Shown: positions 34,979 through 43,108 of the stretch, one piece after another
How positions within the stretch are numbered: the first letter of the stretch is position 1
Layout: each line of letters begins with the position of its first letter
Source: Streptomyces collinus Tu 365
GTDB lineage: Bacteria; Actinomycetota; Actinomycetes; Streptomycetales; Streptomycetaceae
DNA length: 64,000 nucleotides
Assembly: GCF_000444875.1 (NCBI RefSeq)
Contig: NC_021985.1
Span: forward strand, 6,716,170-6,780,169
Direction of reading: 5' to 3'
Notes under the pieces: generated by a model
The model's input: the letters and a program-made list of their open reading frames with translations, nothing else
What the model was told of the DNA's origin: nothing
Databases searched by the model: none
Made by a program: the position numbers and the translations under genes

Positions 34979-35343
34979 CCGGCACCGGGGACGAGTCCTT
35001 CATCGCGGCCGTGAAGCCGCTGGTCGACGCCATGGGCGGGGAGATGCTCCCGCCGGACGAGGCCGGCGCGGACGACGTCGTGCTCGCCTGGGAGGGCGCC
35101 GACGTGCTCGCCGTGCGCCTGCCGCAGCTCGCCGACTCGCTGGACCACATCCTCGCCGCCATGGAACGCAGACGCGGCTGCCCGCTGGCCGACCTGGACC
35201 GCAAGTCCAAGCAGGAGGTCGTGCGGATACTGGAAGCGCGCGGTGCCTTCGCCGTCCGCCATGGCGTGGAGACCGTGGCGAGCGCGCTCGGCGTGAGCCG
35301 CTTCACCGTGTACAACTACCTCAACCGTGAGAAAGAGGGCTGA
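34975..35343 (+). CDS. Small DNA-binding protein with C-terminal helix-turn-helix
   Basis: The 122-residue product starts at a GTG overlapping the previous stop. The C-terminal ~50 residues (KQEVVRILEARGAFAVRHGV, then ETVASALGVSRFTVYNYLNRE) form a clear helix-turn-helix of the YheO/Fis-like kind. The N-terminal ~60 residues (DADVLAVRLPQLADSL-like) could be a small sensor or dimer domain. It lies between hyi and the urate operon, 118 bp upstream of the latter, and is the best local candidate to bind the TCAACA palindromes. That link is inference. Confidence 0.8.
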   Translation: MTGTGDESFIAAVKPLVDAMGGEMLPPDEAGADDVVLAWEGADVLAVRLPQLADSLDHILAAMERRRGCPLADLDRKSKQEVVRILEARGAFAVRHGVETVASALGVSRFTVYNYLNREKEG

Positions 35344-35372
35344 CACCCGGCCGGAGCCCCACCCCCGAATTT

Positions 35373-35387
35373 TCAACAAAGTGTTGA
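35373..35387. promoter_or_regulatory. TCAACA-N3-TGTTGA operator at the urate operon
   Basis: TCAACAAAGTGTTGA is a perfect palindrome with three central bases. Its right arm forms part of the -35 box TTGACG, so a bound protein would compete with RNA polymerase or, if displaced, touch it. Confidence 0.65.
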
Positions 35388-35412
35388 CGTGTTGTTTCGG
35401 AGGGCGTTAGCT
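35384..35412 (+). promoter_or_regulatory. Promoter of the urate-degradation operon
   Basis: TTGACG (35384-35389), 17-bp spacer, TTAGCT (35407-35412), ~50 bp before the OHCU decarboxylase gene. It closely matches the catalase promoter in sequence and in its overlap with the palindrome. Confidence 0.6.
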
Positions 35413-35461
35413 ACTGGCAGCCCGTTCAGCACGAAGGCCGTTTCCGGCCACGGAGGCTCCC

Positions 35462-35974
35462 GTGACTACGACTTCCACGCCCCCGGGCCTGGCCCGGTTC
35501 AACGTCCTGGAGGAGCACGCGGCGCTCGCCGGGCTCCACGAGGCGTGCGCCTCCACCGTCTGGGCCCGCCGGCTGCTCGCCGGCCGTCCGTACGCCACCC
35601 TCGACGACCTCTGTGCCGCCAGCGACGCCGCCATGGCCGACCTGGGCACGGAGGACCTCCAGGAGGCGATGGCCGGCCACCCGCCGATCGGCCGCCCCCG
35701 GCCCGGCGACCCCACCTCCACCCGGGAGCAGGCCGGCATGGCCGGCGCCGCGGCGGAGCTCAGGGCCGAGATGCTCGAACTGAACCTGGCCTACCAGGAG
35801 CGGTTCGGGCACGTCTTCCTCATCTGCGCCACCGGCCGGACCGGCGAGCAGATGCGCGACGCGGTCAAGGAGCGGATCGGCAACTCGCCGGAACAGGAGC
35901 GGGAGATCGTCCGCACCGAGCTGGGCAAGATCAACCGCATCCGACTGGCCCGACTCGTCGAAGAGGACGCCTGA
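35462..35974 (+). CDS. uraD: OHCU decarboxylase
   Basis: GTG start. The 170-residue product has the family hallmarks MAGHPPIGRP (catalytic His ~73), TREQAGM with the conserved Glu-Gln, and YQERFGHVFLICATGRT. It decarboxylates 2-oxo-4-hydroxy-4-carboxy-5-ureidoimidazoline to S-allantoin, the third step from urate. It is the first gene of a tight + strand operon with HIU hydrolase (4-bp gap) and uricase (5-bp gap). Confidence 0.95.
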   Translation: MTTTSTPPGLARFNVLEEHAALAGLHEACASTVWARRLLAGRPYATLDDLCAASDAAMADLGTEDLQEAMAGHPPIGRPRPGDPTSTREQAGMAGAAAELRAEMLELNLAYQERFGHVFLICATGRTGEQMRDAVKERIGNSPEQEREIVRTELGKINRIRLARLVEEDA

Positions 35975-35978
35975 CACC

Positions 35979-36383
35979 ATGAGCACCAGCACCACCGCCT
36001 CCGTGTCCACGCACATCCTGGACACCTCCGTCGGACGCCCCGCCGAGGGCGTTGCCGTCCACCTCTCCGCCCGGTCCGGCGGCACGGCGGACTGGCAGGC
36101 GCTCGGCGGCTCCGCGACCGACGCCGACGGCCGGTGCAAGGACCTCCCGGCCCTGCCGGAAGGGACGACCCACGTACGGCTCGACTTCGCCGTCGAGACG
36201 TACTTCTTGCAGTCCGAGAAGAAGCAAGCCGATGCGCAGCAGGACGCCCCCGCGAACCGGGACAGCGGACCGGGCGTGTTCTTCCCGGAGGTGGCGATCA
36301 CGTTCGCCGTCGTGCCGGGCGAGCACTACCATGTACCGCTGCTGCTCAACCCGTTCGGCTACTCCGTTTACCGAGGGAGCTAG
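35979..36383 (+). CDS. uraH: 5-hydroxyisourate hydrolase (transthyretin-like)
   Basis: The 134-residue product starts with STHILDTSVGRPAEGVAVHL and ends with the diagnostic YRGS. Conserved active-site positions (His in THILDTS, the Arg near the middle and the terminal YRGS) are present. It hydrolyses 5-hydroxyisourate, the product of uricase, to OHCU. Compared with typical ~110-residue members it carries a ~15-residue hydrophilic insert (KKQADAQQDAPANRDSG) between strands. Confidence 0.95.
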   Translation: MSTSTTASVSTHILDTSVGRPAEGVAVHLSARSGGTADWQALGGSATDADGRCKDLPALPEGTTHVRLDFAVETYFLQSEKKQADAQQDAPANRDSGPGVFFPEVAITFAVVPGEHYHVPLLLNPFGYSVYRGS

Positions 36384-36388
36384 CAGAC

Positions 36389-37336
36389 ATGGCAGTCAAT
36401 TCCCGTCCGGCCCAGCCGGTGATGCTGGGACAGAACCAGTACGGCAAGGCCGAGAACCGAGTCGTCAAGATCACGCGGGACGGCGCCACCCACCACATCA
36501 AGGACCTCAACGTCTCCGTGGCCCTGAGCGGCGACATGGAGGAGGTCCACTACTCCGGCTCCAACGCCAACGTCCTGCCGACCGACACCACCAAGAACAC
36601 GGTGTTCGCCTTCGCCAAGGAACACGGCATCGAGTCCGCCGAGCAGTTCGGCATCCACCTCGCCCGCCACTTCGTCACCTCGCAGGAGCCGATCAGGACC
36701 GCCCGGATCCGGATCGAGGAGTACGCCTGGGAGCGGATCGAGACCTCCGACGCCAACTCCAGGTTCATCGGCGCGGACGAGGTCAAGCACTCGTTCGTGC
36801 GCAAGGGCCAGGAGACCCGGGTCGCCCAGATCACCTACGACGGTGAGAAGTGGGAGGTCATCTCCGGCCTCAAGGACCTCACCGTCATGAACTCGACCAA
36901 CTCCGAGTTCTGGGGCTACGTCAAGGACAAGTACACGACGCTCCAGGAGGCCTACGACCGCATCCTGGCGACCTCGGTGTCCGGCCGCTGGCGGTTCAAC
37001 TGGACCGACGACGACCAGAAGATGCCCAACTGGGAGAAGTCCTACGAGCAGGTGCGCAGGCACGCGCTCCAGGCCTTCGCCGAGACGTACTCGCTCTCGC
37101 TCCAGCAGACGCTGTACCAGATGGGCTCGCGCATCATCAACAACCGCAGCGAGATAGACGAGGTCCGCTTCTCCCTGCCGAACTCGCACCACTTCCTGGT
37201 CGACCTGGAGCCCTTCGGGCTCAAGAACGACAACGAGGTCTACTTCGCCGCCGACCGGCCCTACGGCCTGATCGAGGCGACCATCCTCCGCAACGGCTGC
37301 GAACCGCGGATCCCGGTGGACCTCACCAACCTCTGA
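36389..37336 (+). CDS. uox: Uricase (urate oxidase)
   Basis: ATG at 36389 lies 5 bp after the HIU hydrolase stop, with GAGGGAG upstream. The 315-residue product shows both tunnel-fold repeats: NQYGKAENRVVKITRD with the catalytic Lys, LPTDTTKNTVFAFAKEHGI with the catalytic Thr, and NRSEIDEVRFSLPNSHHFLV. It oxidises urate with O2 to 5-hydroxyisourate and hydrogen peroxide. No peroxisomal or export signal, so it is cytosolic; the catalase ~4 kb away shares its operator type. Confidence 0.97.
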   Translation: MAVNSRPAQPVMLGQNQYGKAENRVVKITRDGATHHIKDLNVSVALSGDMEEVHYSGSNANVLPTDTTKNTVFAFAKEHGIESAEQFGIHLARHFVTSQEPIRTARIRIEEYAWERIETSDANSRFIGADEVKHSFVRKGQETRVAQITYDGEKWEVISGLKDLTVMNSTNSEFWGYVKDKYTTLQEAYDRILATSVSGRWRFNWTDDDQKMPNWEKSYEQVRRHALQAFAETYSLSLQQTLYQMGSRIINNRSEIDEVRFSLPNSHHFLVDLEPFGLKNDNEVYFAADRPYGLIEATILRNGCEPRIPVDLTNL

Positions 37337-37459
37337 GCCACACCCCTCTTTTCGGCACCCGTGACCGGGGAACGTCCACCCCGGTCACGGCACTCAAAAC
37401 TCCCCAGGGTCCTGCCGTGCCCTCCCTCACAGAGTCCACTGAGCGAAAAGGACGAAGTC

Positions 37460-38839
37460 ATGGCAGCAGACCAGCGCATCGTCATCGAGAACTGCGCGAT
37501 CGCGACCGTCGACGCCGACGACACCGAGTACGCCTCCGGGTACCTGGTCATCGCCGGCAACCGGATCGAGGCCGTCGGCGCGGGCAGCGCCCCCGAGGGC
37601 CTGGAGAACGTCGTACGCCGGATCGACGCCACCGGGCACCTCGTCACCCCCGGCCTGATCAACACCCATCACCACTTCTACCAGTGGATCACCCGCGGCC
37701 TGGCCACCGACCACAACCTCTTCAACTGGCTGGTCGCGCTCTACCCCACCTGGGCGCGCATCGACGAGCCCATGGTCTACGCGGCGGCCCGCGGCTCGCT
37801 CGCGATGATGGCCCGCGGCGGCGTCACCACCGCCATGGACCACCACTACGTCTACCCGCGGGGCTCCGGCGACCTGTCCGGCGCGATCATCCGCGCCGCC
37901 CACGAGACCGGCGTCCGCTTCACCCTGGCCCGCGGCTCCATGGACCGCAGCGAGAAGGACGGCGGCCTGCCCCCGGACTTCGCCGTCGAGACCCTCGAAG
38001 GCGCCCTCACCGCCACCGAGGCGACGGTCAAGGAGCACCACGACGCCTCCTTCGACGCGATGACCCAGGTCGCCGTCGCCCCCTGCTCCCCCTTCTCCGT
38101 CTCCACCGAACTCCTCAGGCAGGGCGCCGAACTGGCCCGCGGCCTCGGCGTGCGGCTGCACACCCACGGCTCGGAGACCGTGGAGGAGGAGAAGTTCTGC
38201 CACGAACTGTTCGGCATGGGGCCGACCGACTACTTCGAGTCGACCGGCTGGCTCGGCGAGGACGTGTGGATGGCGCACTGCGTCCACATGAACGACTCCG
38301 ACATCGCCGCCTTCGCCCGCACGAAGACCGGTGTCGCGCACTGCCCCTCGTCCAACGCCCGCCTCGCGGCCGGCATCGCCCGCGTCCCCGACATGCTGAA
38401 GGCGGGCGTGCCCGTCGGCCTCGGCGTCGACGGCACGGCGTCCAACGAGTCGGGCGAGCTGCACACCGAACTGCGCAACGCGCTCCTCATCAACCGCCTC
38501 GGCGCCCACCGCGAGGCCGCGCTCAACGCCCGGCAGGCGCTGCGCCTGGGCACCCACGGCGGCGCCCAGGTGCTCGGCCGCGCCGCCGAGACCGGCTCGC
38601 TGGAGGCCGGCAAGCTGGCCGACCTCGTGCTGTGGAAGCTGGACACCCTCGCCCACGCCTCCATCGCCGACCCGGTGACCGCGCTGGTGTTCGGCGCGGC
38701 CGCCCCCATCACCGCCTCCTTCGTCAACGGCCGCCAGATCGTCGAGGACGGCCGCCTGCTCACCGTCGACGAGGACGCCGTCGCCCGCTCCACGCGGGAC
38801 GAGGCCCAGCGCCTGGCGAGGATCGCCGCCCAGGGCTGA
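37460..38839 (+). CDS. Amidohydrolase, 8-oxoguanine deaminase type
   Basis: ATG at 37460 follows AAAAGGAC. The 459-residue product is an AtzA/TrzN/guanine-deaminase-type amidohydrolase: metal ligands in NTHHHFYQWITRG, LHTHGSE, MAHCVHMND and GVDGTASNE. The sequence style matches proteins called 8-oxoguanine deaminase, which convert 8-oxoguanine to urate. That would feed urate directly to the uricase gene just upstream. A different purine or triazine-like amine is possible. It lies 123 bp after uricase on the same strand and may be co-transcribed. Confidence 0.88.
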   Translation: MAADQRIVIENCAIATVDADDTEYASGYLVIAGNRIEAVGAGSAPEGLENVVRRIDATGHLVTPGLINTHHHFYQWITRGLATDHNLFNWLVALYPTWARIDEPMVYAAARGSLAMMARGGVTTAMDHHYVYPRGSGDLSGAIIRAAHETGVRFTLARGSMDRSEKDGGLPPDFAVETLEGALTATEATVKEHHDASFDAMTQVAVAPCSPFSVSTELLRQGAELARGLGVRLHTHGSETVEEEKFCHELFGMGPTDYFESTGWLGEDVWMAHCVHMNDSDIAAFARTKTGVAHCPSSNARLAAGIARVPDMLKAGVPVGLGVDGTASNESGELHTELRNALLINRLGAHREAALNARQALRLGTHGGAQVLGRAAETGSLEAGKLADLVLWKLDTLAHASIADPVTALVFGAAAPITASFVNGRQIVEDGRLLTVDEDAVARSTRDEAQRLARIAAQG

Positions 38840-38853
38840 GCCGCCTTCGGACT

Positions 38854-38881
38854 CCGGCCGGGAGGGACGGCTCCCGGCCGG
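38854..38881 (+). terminator. Hairpin after the amidohydrolase gene
   Basis: CCGGCCGGGAG (38854-38864) pairs with CTCCCGGCCGG (38871-38881) around a 6-base loop, 15 bp after the stop codon. Confidence 0.7.
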
Positions 38882-38991
38882 CAGCCGTGGACCCGAGCGG
38901 GGTCCATGGCGGCCGTCTCCGGGGCGCGTGTGTGAGCGCGCGCCCCGGAACGGTCACCGTCCCGCGACCCCGAGGGGTCTCTCCCCGGTCC

Positions 38992-39024
38992 CTCCCCCGC
39001 TCTCGACTTCGCTCGAGCGGGAGG
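38992..39024. repeat. Dispersed Streptomyces-type intergenic hairpin
   Basis: CTCCCCCGCTCTCGACTTCG followed by CTCGAGCGGGAG forms an imperfect stem-loop of the kind found many times in Streptomyces intergenic regions. Only this copy is seen in the window. It precedes the purine permease by ~80 bp. Confidence 0.6.
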
Positions 39025-39102
39025 TACCCCCATGCCCGCCGCGCACCACCTCCCTGAAACCCGCGTCAGAGCCGATGCGTCTAACCGACCGGAGGAGCCG
39101 CC

Positions 39103-40494
39103 GTGTCCGCCCACCCCGCCCACGAGAAGTCCGTCCACCCCGTGGACGAGAAGCTCCCCGCCCTCAAGATGGCGACGAGCGGCCTGCAGCACGTGGCCGC
39201 CATGTACGCCGGAGTCGTCGCCCCGCCCCTGATCGTCGGCGCCGCCGTAGGGCTGTCCGGCACCGACCTCACCTTCCTCACCGGAGCGTGCCTGTTCACC
39301 GCGGGCCTCGCGACCTTCCTGCAGACCCTCGGGATCTGGAAGATCGGCGCCCGCCTGCCCTTCGTCAACGGGGTCACCTTCGCCGGGGTCGCCCCGATGA
39401 CGGCGATCGTGGCCTCCGCCAAGGACAAGTCCGACGCCCTGCCGATGATCTTCGGCGCGGTCATCGTCGCCGGCCTCCTCGGCTTCCTCGCCGCCCCCGT
39501 CTTCTGCAAGGCCGTCCGCTTCTTCCCCCCGGTCGTCACCGGGACGGTCATCACCCTGATCGGGGTCTCCCTCCTCCCGGTCGCCTTCAACTGGGCCCAG
39601 GGCCCCGACCCCGCGGCGCACGACTACGGTTCGACGACCAACCTCGCCCTCGCCGGCCTCACCCTGCTGATCGTCCTGCTGCTGCGCCGCTTCACCCGCG
39701 GCTTCGTCAAGCAGATCGCGGTCCTCCTCGGCCTCGTCGCCGGCACGCTCATGGCCATACCCTTCGGCGTCACCGACTTCGACCCCGTCGCCAAGGCGGA
39801 CCTGGTCGGCTTCCCGACCCCGTTCCACTTCGGCGCCCCGCAGTTCCACATCGCGGCGATCCTGTCGATGTGCGTGGTGATGGTGGTCTCCATGACCGAA
39901 TCCACCGCCGACATGCTGGCGCTGGGCGAGATCGTCGAGCGTCCGGCCGACGAGCGGACCATCGCCGCCGGGCTGCGCGCCGACACCCTCGGCTCCGCCC
40001 TCAGCCCCGTCTTCAACGGCTTCATGTGCAGCGCCTTCGCCCAGAACATCGGGCTCGTCGCCATGACACGGATCCGCAGCCGCTTCGTGGTCGCGGCCGG
40101 CGGCGGGTTCCTGGTCCTGATGGGCCTGTGCCCGATGGCCGCCTCGCTCATCGCGGTCGTCCCCCGCCCGGTGCTCGGCGGGGCCGGCGTGGTCCTCTTC
40201 GGCTCGGTCGCCGCCAGCGGCATCCAGACCCTGGTCCGGGCCGGCCTGGAGCGGGACAACAACGTCCTGATCGTGGCCGTCTCCCTGGCCGTCGGCATCA
40301 TCCCGATCACGGCGCCGGGTTTCTACCACGCCTTCCCCGAGACCGCGCGGATCGTCCTGGACTCCGGAATCTCCACCGGCTGCGTCACGGCCGTTCTACT
40401 CAACCTGGTCTTCAACCACCTCGGCCGCGACCCCGAGGCCGCGGACGTCACCCACCCCATGGAGTCGGGCGAGGAACTGGCCCCGGCCCACTGA
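39103..40494 (+). CDS. Purine permease (nucleobase:cation symporter-2 family)
   Basis: GTG start after CGGAGGAG. The 463-residue product is very hydrophobic with ~12-14 membrane segments and the NCS2 features SGLQHVAAMYAG in the first helix, VMVVSMTESTADMLALGE and the signature GFMCSAFAQNIGLVAMT. NCS2 members of the xanthine/urate branch import purines with H+ or Na+. Given the adjacent urate operon, the natural substrate is urate or xanthine. Position on the same strand downstream of the amidohydrolase supports this, though a hairpin separates them. Confidence 0.93.
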   Translation: MSAHPAHEKSVHPVDEKLPALKMATSGLQHVAAMYAGVVAPPLIVGAAVGLSGTDLTFLTGACLFTAGLATFLQTLGIWKIGARLPFVNGVTFAGVAPMTAIVASAKDKSDALPMIFGAVIVAGLLGFLAAPVFCKAVRFFPPVVTGTVITLIGVSLLPVAFNWAQGPDPAAHDYGSTTNLALAGLTLLIVLLLRRFTRGFVKQIAVLLGLVAGTLMAIPFGVTDFDPVAKADLVGFPTPFHFGAPQFHIAAILSMCVVMVVSMTESTADMLALGEIVERPADERTIAAGLRADTLGSALSPVFNGFMCSAFAQNIGLVAMTRIRSRFVVAAGGGFLVLMGLCPMAASLIAVVPRPVLGGAGVVLFGSVAASGIQTLVRAGLERDNNVLIVAVSLAVGIIPITAPGFYHAFPETARIVLDSGISTGCVTAVLLNLVFNHLGRDPEAADVTHPMESGEELAPAH

Positions 40495-40507
40495 CACCCG
40501 GCACGCA

Positions 40508-40537
40508 CGCGGGGTACGGCGACCGCCGTACCCCGCG
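40508..40537 (+). terminator. Perfect 13-bp hairpin after the permease
   Basis: CGCGGGGTACGGC (40508-40520) pairs with 40525-40537 around a 4-base loop. Confidence 0.75.
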
Positions 40538-40563
40538 CCGTCCTGTGCGGCAGGCTGGGGCGT

Positions 40564-41184
40564 ATGAACGAGTCCGGCCGCGTGGAGGCCTTCAGCGACG
40601 GGGTGTTCGCCATCGCCATCACCCTGCTCATCCTGGACATCAAGGTGCCGAAGGCCGACGGACCGGGCGGTCTGTGGCACGCGCTGGGCGCGCAGTGGCC
40701 GTCCTACGCCGCCTATGTGGTGAGCTTCCTGGTCATCGGCATCATGTGGGTCAACCACCACCAGGTGTTCAGCTACGTCGCCCGGGTCGACCGGGCGCTG
40801 ATGTTCCTCAACCTGCTGGTGCTGATGGTCGTCGCCGCGGTGCCCTGGCCGACGGCGATGCTCGCGGAGTACCTGCGCGAGGACCGGGCCTCCCACGTGG
40901 CCGCCGCCGTGTACAGCCTGGTGATGGTCGCGATGGCACTCGCCTTCCAGGCCCTGTGGTGGCACCTGACCCGCACCGGCCACCTCTTCGACCCCCGGGT
41001 GGACGCCCCCGCCGCCCGGGCCACCCGGATCCGTTTCGCGCTGGGCTCGCTCGGTTATCCGCTGACGGTGGGCCTGGCCTTCGTCTCCGCCCCCCTCACC
41101 CTGGCCGCCCACGGCCTGCTCGCCCTCTACTACGGCTTCAACCAGGTCCCGGTGCCGACCCGGGAGGCCGCGGCCCCGTCATGA
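40564..41184 (+). CDS. TMEM175-family membrane protein (potassium channel type)
   Basis: The 206-residue product starts with the family signature RVEAFSDGVFAIAITLLIL and has about six membrane segments. Bacterial TMEM175 proteins with this RxxxFSDG motif assemble as potassium-permeable channels. The second conserved part (FLVIGIMWVNHHQVFSYV) is present. Cell membrane location; no operon partner is obvious. Confidence 0.9.
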   Translation: MNESGRVEAFSDGVFAIAITLLILDIKVPKADGPGGLWHALGAQWPSYAAYVVSFLVIGIMWVNHHQVFSYVARVDRALMFLNLLVLMVVAAVPWPTAMLAEYLREDRASHVAAAVYSLVMVAMALAFQALWWHLTRTGHLFDPRVDAPAARATRIRFALGSLGYPLTVGLAFVSAPLTLAAHGLLALYYGFNQVPVPTREAAAPS

Positions 41185-41210
41185 GCCGGGCCCTCCTGGC
41201 CACGCGGACG

Positions 41211-41633
41211 TCAGAGGCCGAGCAGGGCCGGGTCGGCGGTCAGTTCCTTGAAGACCGCGCCCGGATCGGGCACCAGTCTGCGGGCCGCGAGGTCCATGAT
41301 CCCGCCCACGGCGGTGATCTCGGCGGCCACCGTGCCGTCGGTCCTGCGGATCTCCTGGCGGATCCGGAACGTCTTGCCGGTGCCCCACTCGAACGCGCAG
41401 GTGACGTCGACCTCGTCACCGGCGAGCAGCTCGCGCCGGTAGCGGATCGTCGTCTCCAGCGCCACCGGTCCGACTCCCTCGCGGCCCAGCCGCGCCTGGC
41501 TCAGCCCGGCCGCCTGGAGCAACGACCAGCGGGCGTGCTCCGCGTAGTTGAGGTAGACCGCCTGGTTGAGGTGGCCCTGGACGTCGGTCTCGTAGCCCCG
41601 GACGCCCACCCGCACGGAAAACGGTTCGCTCAC
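41211..41633 (-). CDS. Acyl-CoA thioesterase (4HBT hot-dog fold)
   Basis: GTG at 41633 with GGGGAA upstream gives 140 residues. The sequence RGYETDVQGHLNQAVYLNYAEHARW carries the usual Asp/His and Asn region of 4-hydroxybenzoyl-CoA-thioesterase-like proteins, followed by the long strand KTFRIRQEIRRTDGTVAAEI. It would hydrolyse an acyl-CoA thioester; the acyl group is unknown. Confidence 0.88.
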   Translation of the reverse strand: MSEPFSVRVGVRGYETDVQGHLNQAVYLNYAEHARWSLLQAAGLSQARLGREGVGPVALETTIRYRRELLAGDEVDVTCAFEWGTGKTFRIRQEIRRTDGTVAAEITAVGGIMDLAARRLVPDPGAVFKELTADPALLGL

Positions 41634-41684
41634 GACTTCCCCTTCTCGTGTACGACGCACTGATCCCCGATCCTGGCACGCCGC

Positions 41685-42317
41685 TCACGCCCGGCGCGGG
41701 GAGGCCAGCAGATAGCGTTCCCGCGTGCGGGGCTCGGTGTACTCGCCGGCCTGCCAGCCCGCTCCCTCCAGCGTGGCCGCGCAGGCCCGCAGGGTGGGCT
41801 CGTCCGGCCCGTGCACGGCGACGGCCTCCGGCTGCGGGGTGGCGCGCACCCGGTACCCGGCGCCGTCCGGGCCCTCGGGCGGGTGCCCGGCCGCCTCCAG
41901 GGCGAGCGCGGCGGCCCGCACCAGGTGCGCGCGCTCCCAGCCGCACGGGCGGTCGGTGGCCCCGCCGGGGTTGGTCATCCGGCGCAGCTCCAGCAGCCCC
42001 TGCCAGGCCCCGCGCACCTCGCGCAGCCGGGCCGCGGCGGAGGCCGGGGCGCTGTCCTCGCCGCCGACGCGCGCCGCGAAGACCCCGGCCTCGGGTGCCG
42101 GCTCCGGCGCCGGTCGCGGCGCGGCCTCGGCCGCGCTCTCCCGTACGCGGTGCCCCGCCGGGGTGAGGAAGTGGTCGTGCGGCGGCCGTGGATGCCGGAA
42201 GGCGAGACCGTGCCGCACCAGCGCGGCCAGCTGCGCCGGGGTCCCGCGCAGCCGCCCGGTGACCGGCTCCGCGGCGTCGATCACCCGCCGCTGCGCGGCG
42301 GTCGGGGGTCGGGTCAC
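41685..42317 (-). CDS. Hypothetical protein
   Basis: The 210-residue product from GTG at 42317 (AAGGGAG upstream) has an N-terminal helical part (TAAQRRVIDAAEPVTGRLRG), a Pro/Glu-rich middle, and a C-terminal half with HLVRAAALALEAAG, PDGAGYRVRATPQPEAVAVH and a final EYTEPRTRERYLLASPRR. The end recalls small strand-helix-strand domains, but I do not recognise a family. Codon pattern supports a real gene. Confidence 0.7.
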   Translation of the reverse strand: MTRPPTAAQRRVIDAAEPVTGRLRGTPAQLAALVRHGLAFRHPRPPHDHFLTPAGHRVRESAAEAAPRPAPEPAPEAGVFAARVGGEDSAPASAAARLREVRGAWQGLLELRRMTNPGGATDRPCGWERAHLVRAAALALEAAGHPPEGPDGAGYRVRATPQPEAVAVHGPDEPTLRACAATLEGAGWQAGEYTEPRTRERYLLASPRRA

Positions 42318-42418
42318 GGCGTGCTCCCTTCCGGTGTGCCGCCTCGGGCGGGCCGCCGGGCGGGCGGCTCCTCAGAAGCGTACGACCGGGTACCGACAGC
42401 GGCGCCGGGCCGGCCGGG

Positions 42419-43018
42419 TCAGCCGGTCGTCCGGAGGTTCCAGCCCGCCACCACGGGGCGCCCGTGCTCGGTGCCGAGCCGGCACAGCGTGCCCGTCGCG
42501 AGCTGGAAGTGGGCGCCGTCCCGCGGGGGCAGACCGAGGCGGCGGGCGGTGAGCACCCGCAGGAAGTGGCCGTGGGCGACCAGGACGACGTCCCCCTCGG
42601 TGCCGGCGAGGGCGGCGTCCACCTTGCCGAGCATCCGGTCGGCGCGCGCTCCCACCTGTGCGGGGCTCTCCCCGGGGTGCTCCGGCGGCCCCGGCGCGAC
42701 CCCGTCCGTGAAGAGGAACCAGCCGGGCCGGGTCCGCTGGATCTCCGCGGTGGTCACGCCCTCGTACCCGCCGTAGTCCCACTCGCACAGGTCGGCGTCG
42801 ACCCGCGCGTCCGGGAGCCCGGCGAGCGCGGTGGTCTCGCGGGCCCGCCGCAGCGGGCTGACGAAGGCGGCGCCGATGTCAAGGTCCCGGAGCAGCGGCG
42901 CCAGCCGCCGGGCCTCCGCGCGCCCGTCCCCGGTGAGGGGCAGGTCCGTCCAGCCGGTGTGCCGTCCGGAGCGCGACCACTCGGTCTCACCGTGCCGGAC
43001 GAGAAAGAGGTCACCCAT
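42419..43018 (-). CDS. Histidine phosphatase family protein
   Basis: The 199-residue product starts LFLVRHGETEW with the catalytic RHG at residues 8-10, followed by SPLRRARETTALA, the acid EWDYGGYEG and the second histidine in VVLVAHGHFLRVL. This is the phosphoglycerate-mutase-like fold; it removes phosphate from a small molecule. The EYD-type motif resembles sugar-phosphate phosphatases, but the substrate is not determined. Confidence 0.93.
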   Translation of the reverse strand: MGDLFLVRHGETEWSRSGRHTGWTDLPLTGDGRAEARRLAPLLRDLDIGAAFVSPLRRARETTALAGLPDARVDADLCEWDYGGYEGVTTAEIQRTRPGWFLFTDGVAPGPPEHPGESPAQVGARADRMLGKVDAALAGTEGDVVLVAHGHFLRVLTARRLGLPPRDGAHFQLATGTLCRLGTEHGRPVVAGWNLRTTG

Positions 43019-43108
43019 GTCAGCGCCCTTCCCGCTCGCCTCCCGAGCACGGTCGCACGGCCCGGGGCGGCCCGCAGCGCGGACTGGGCCGGACGGCCGC
43101 GCACCGCG

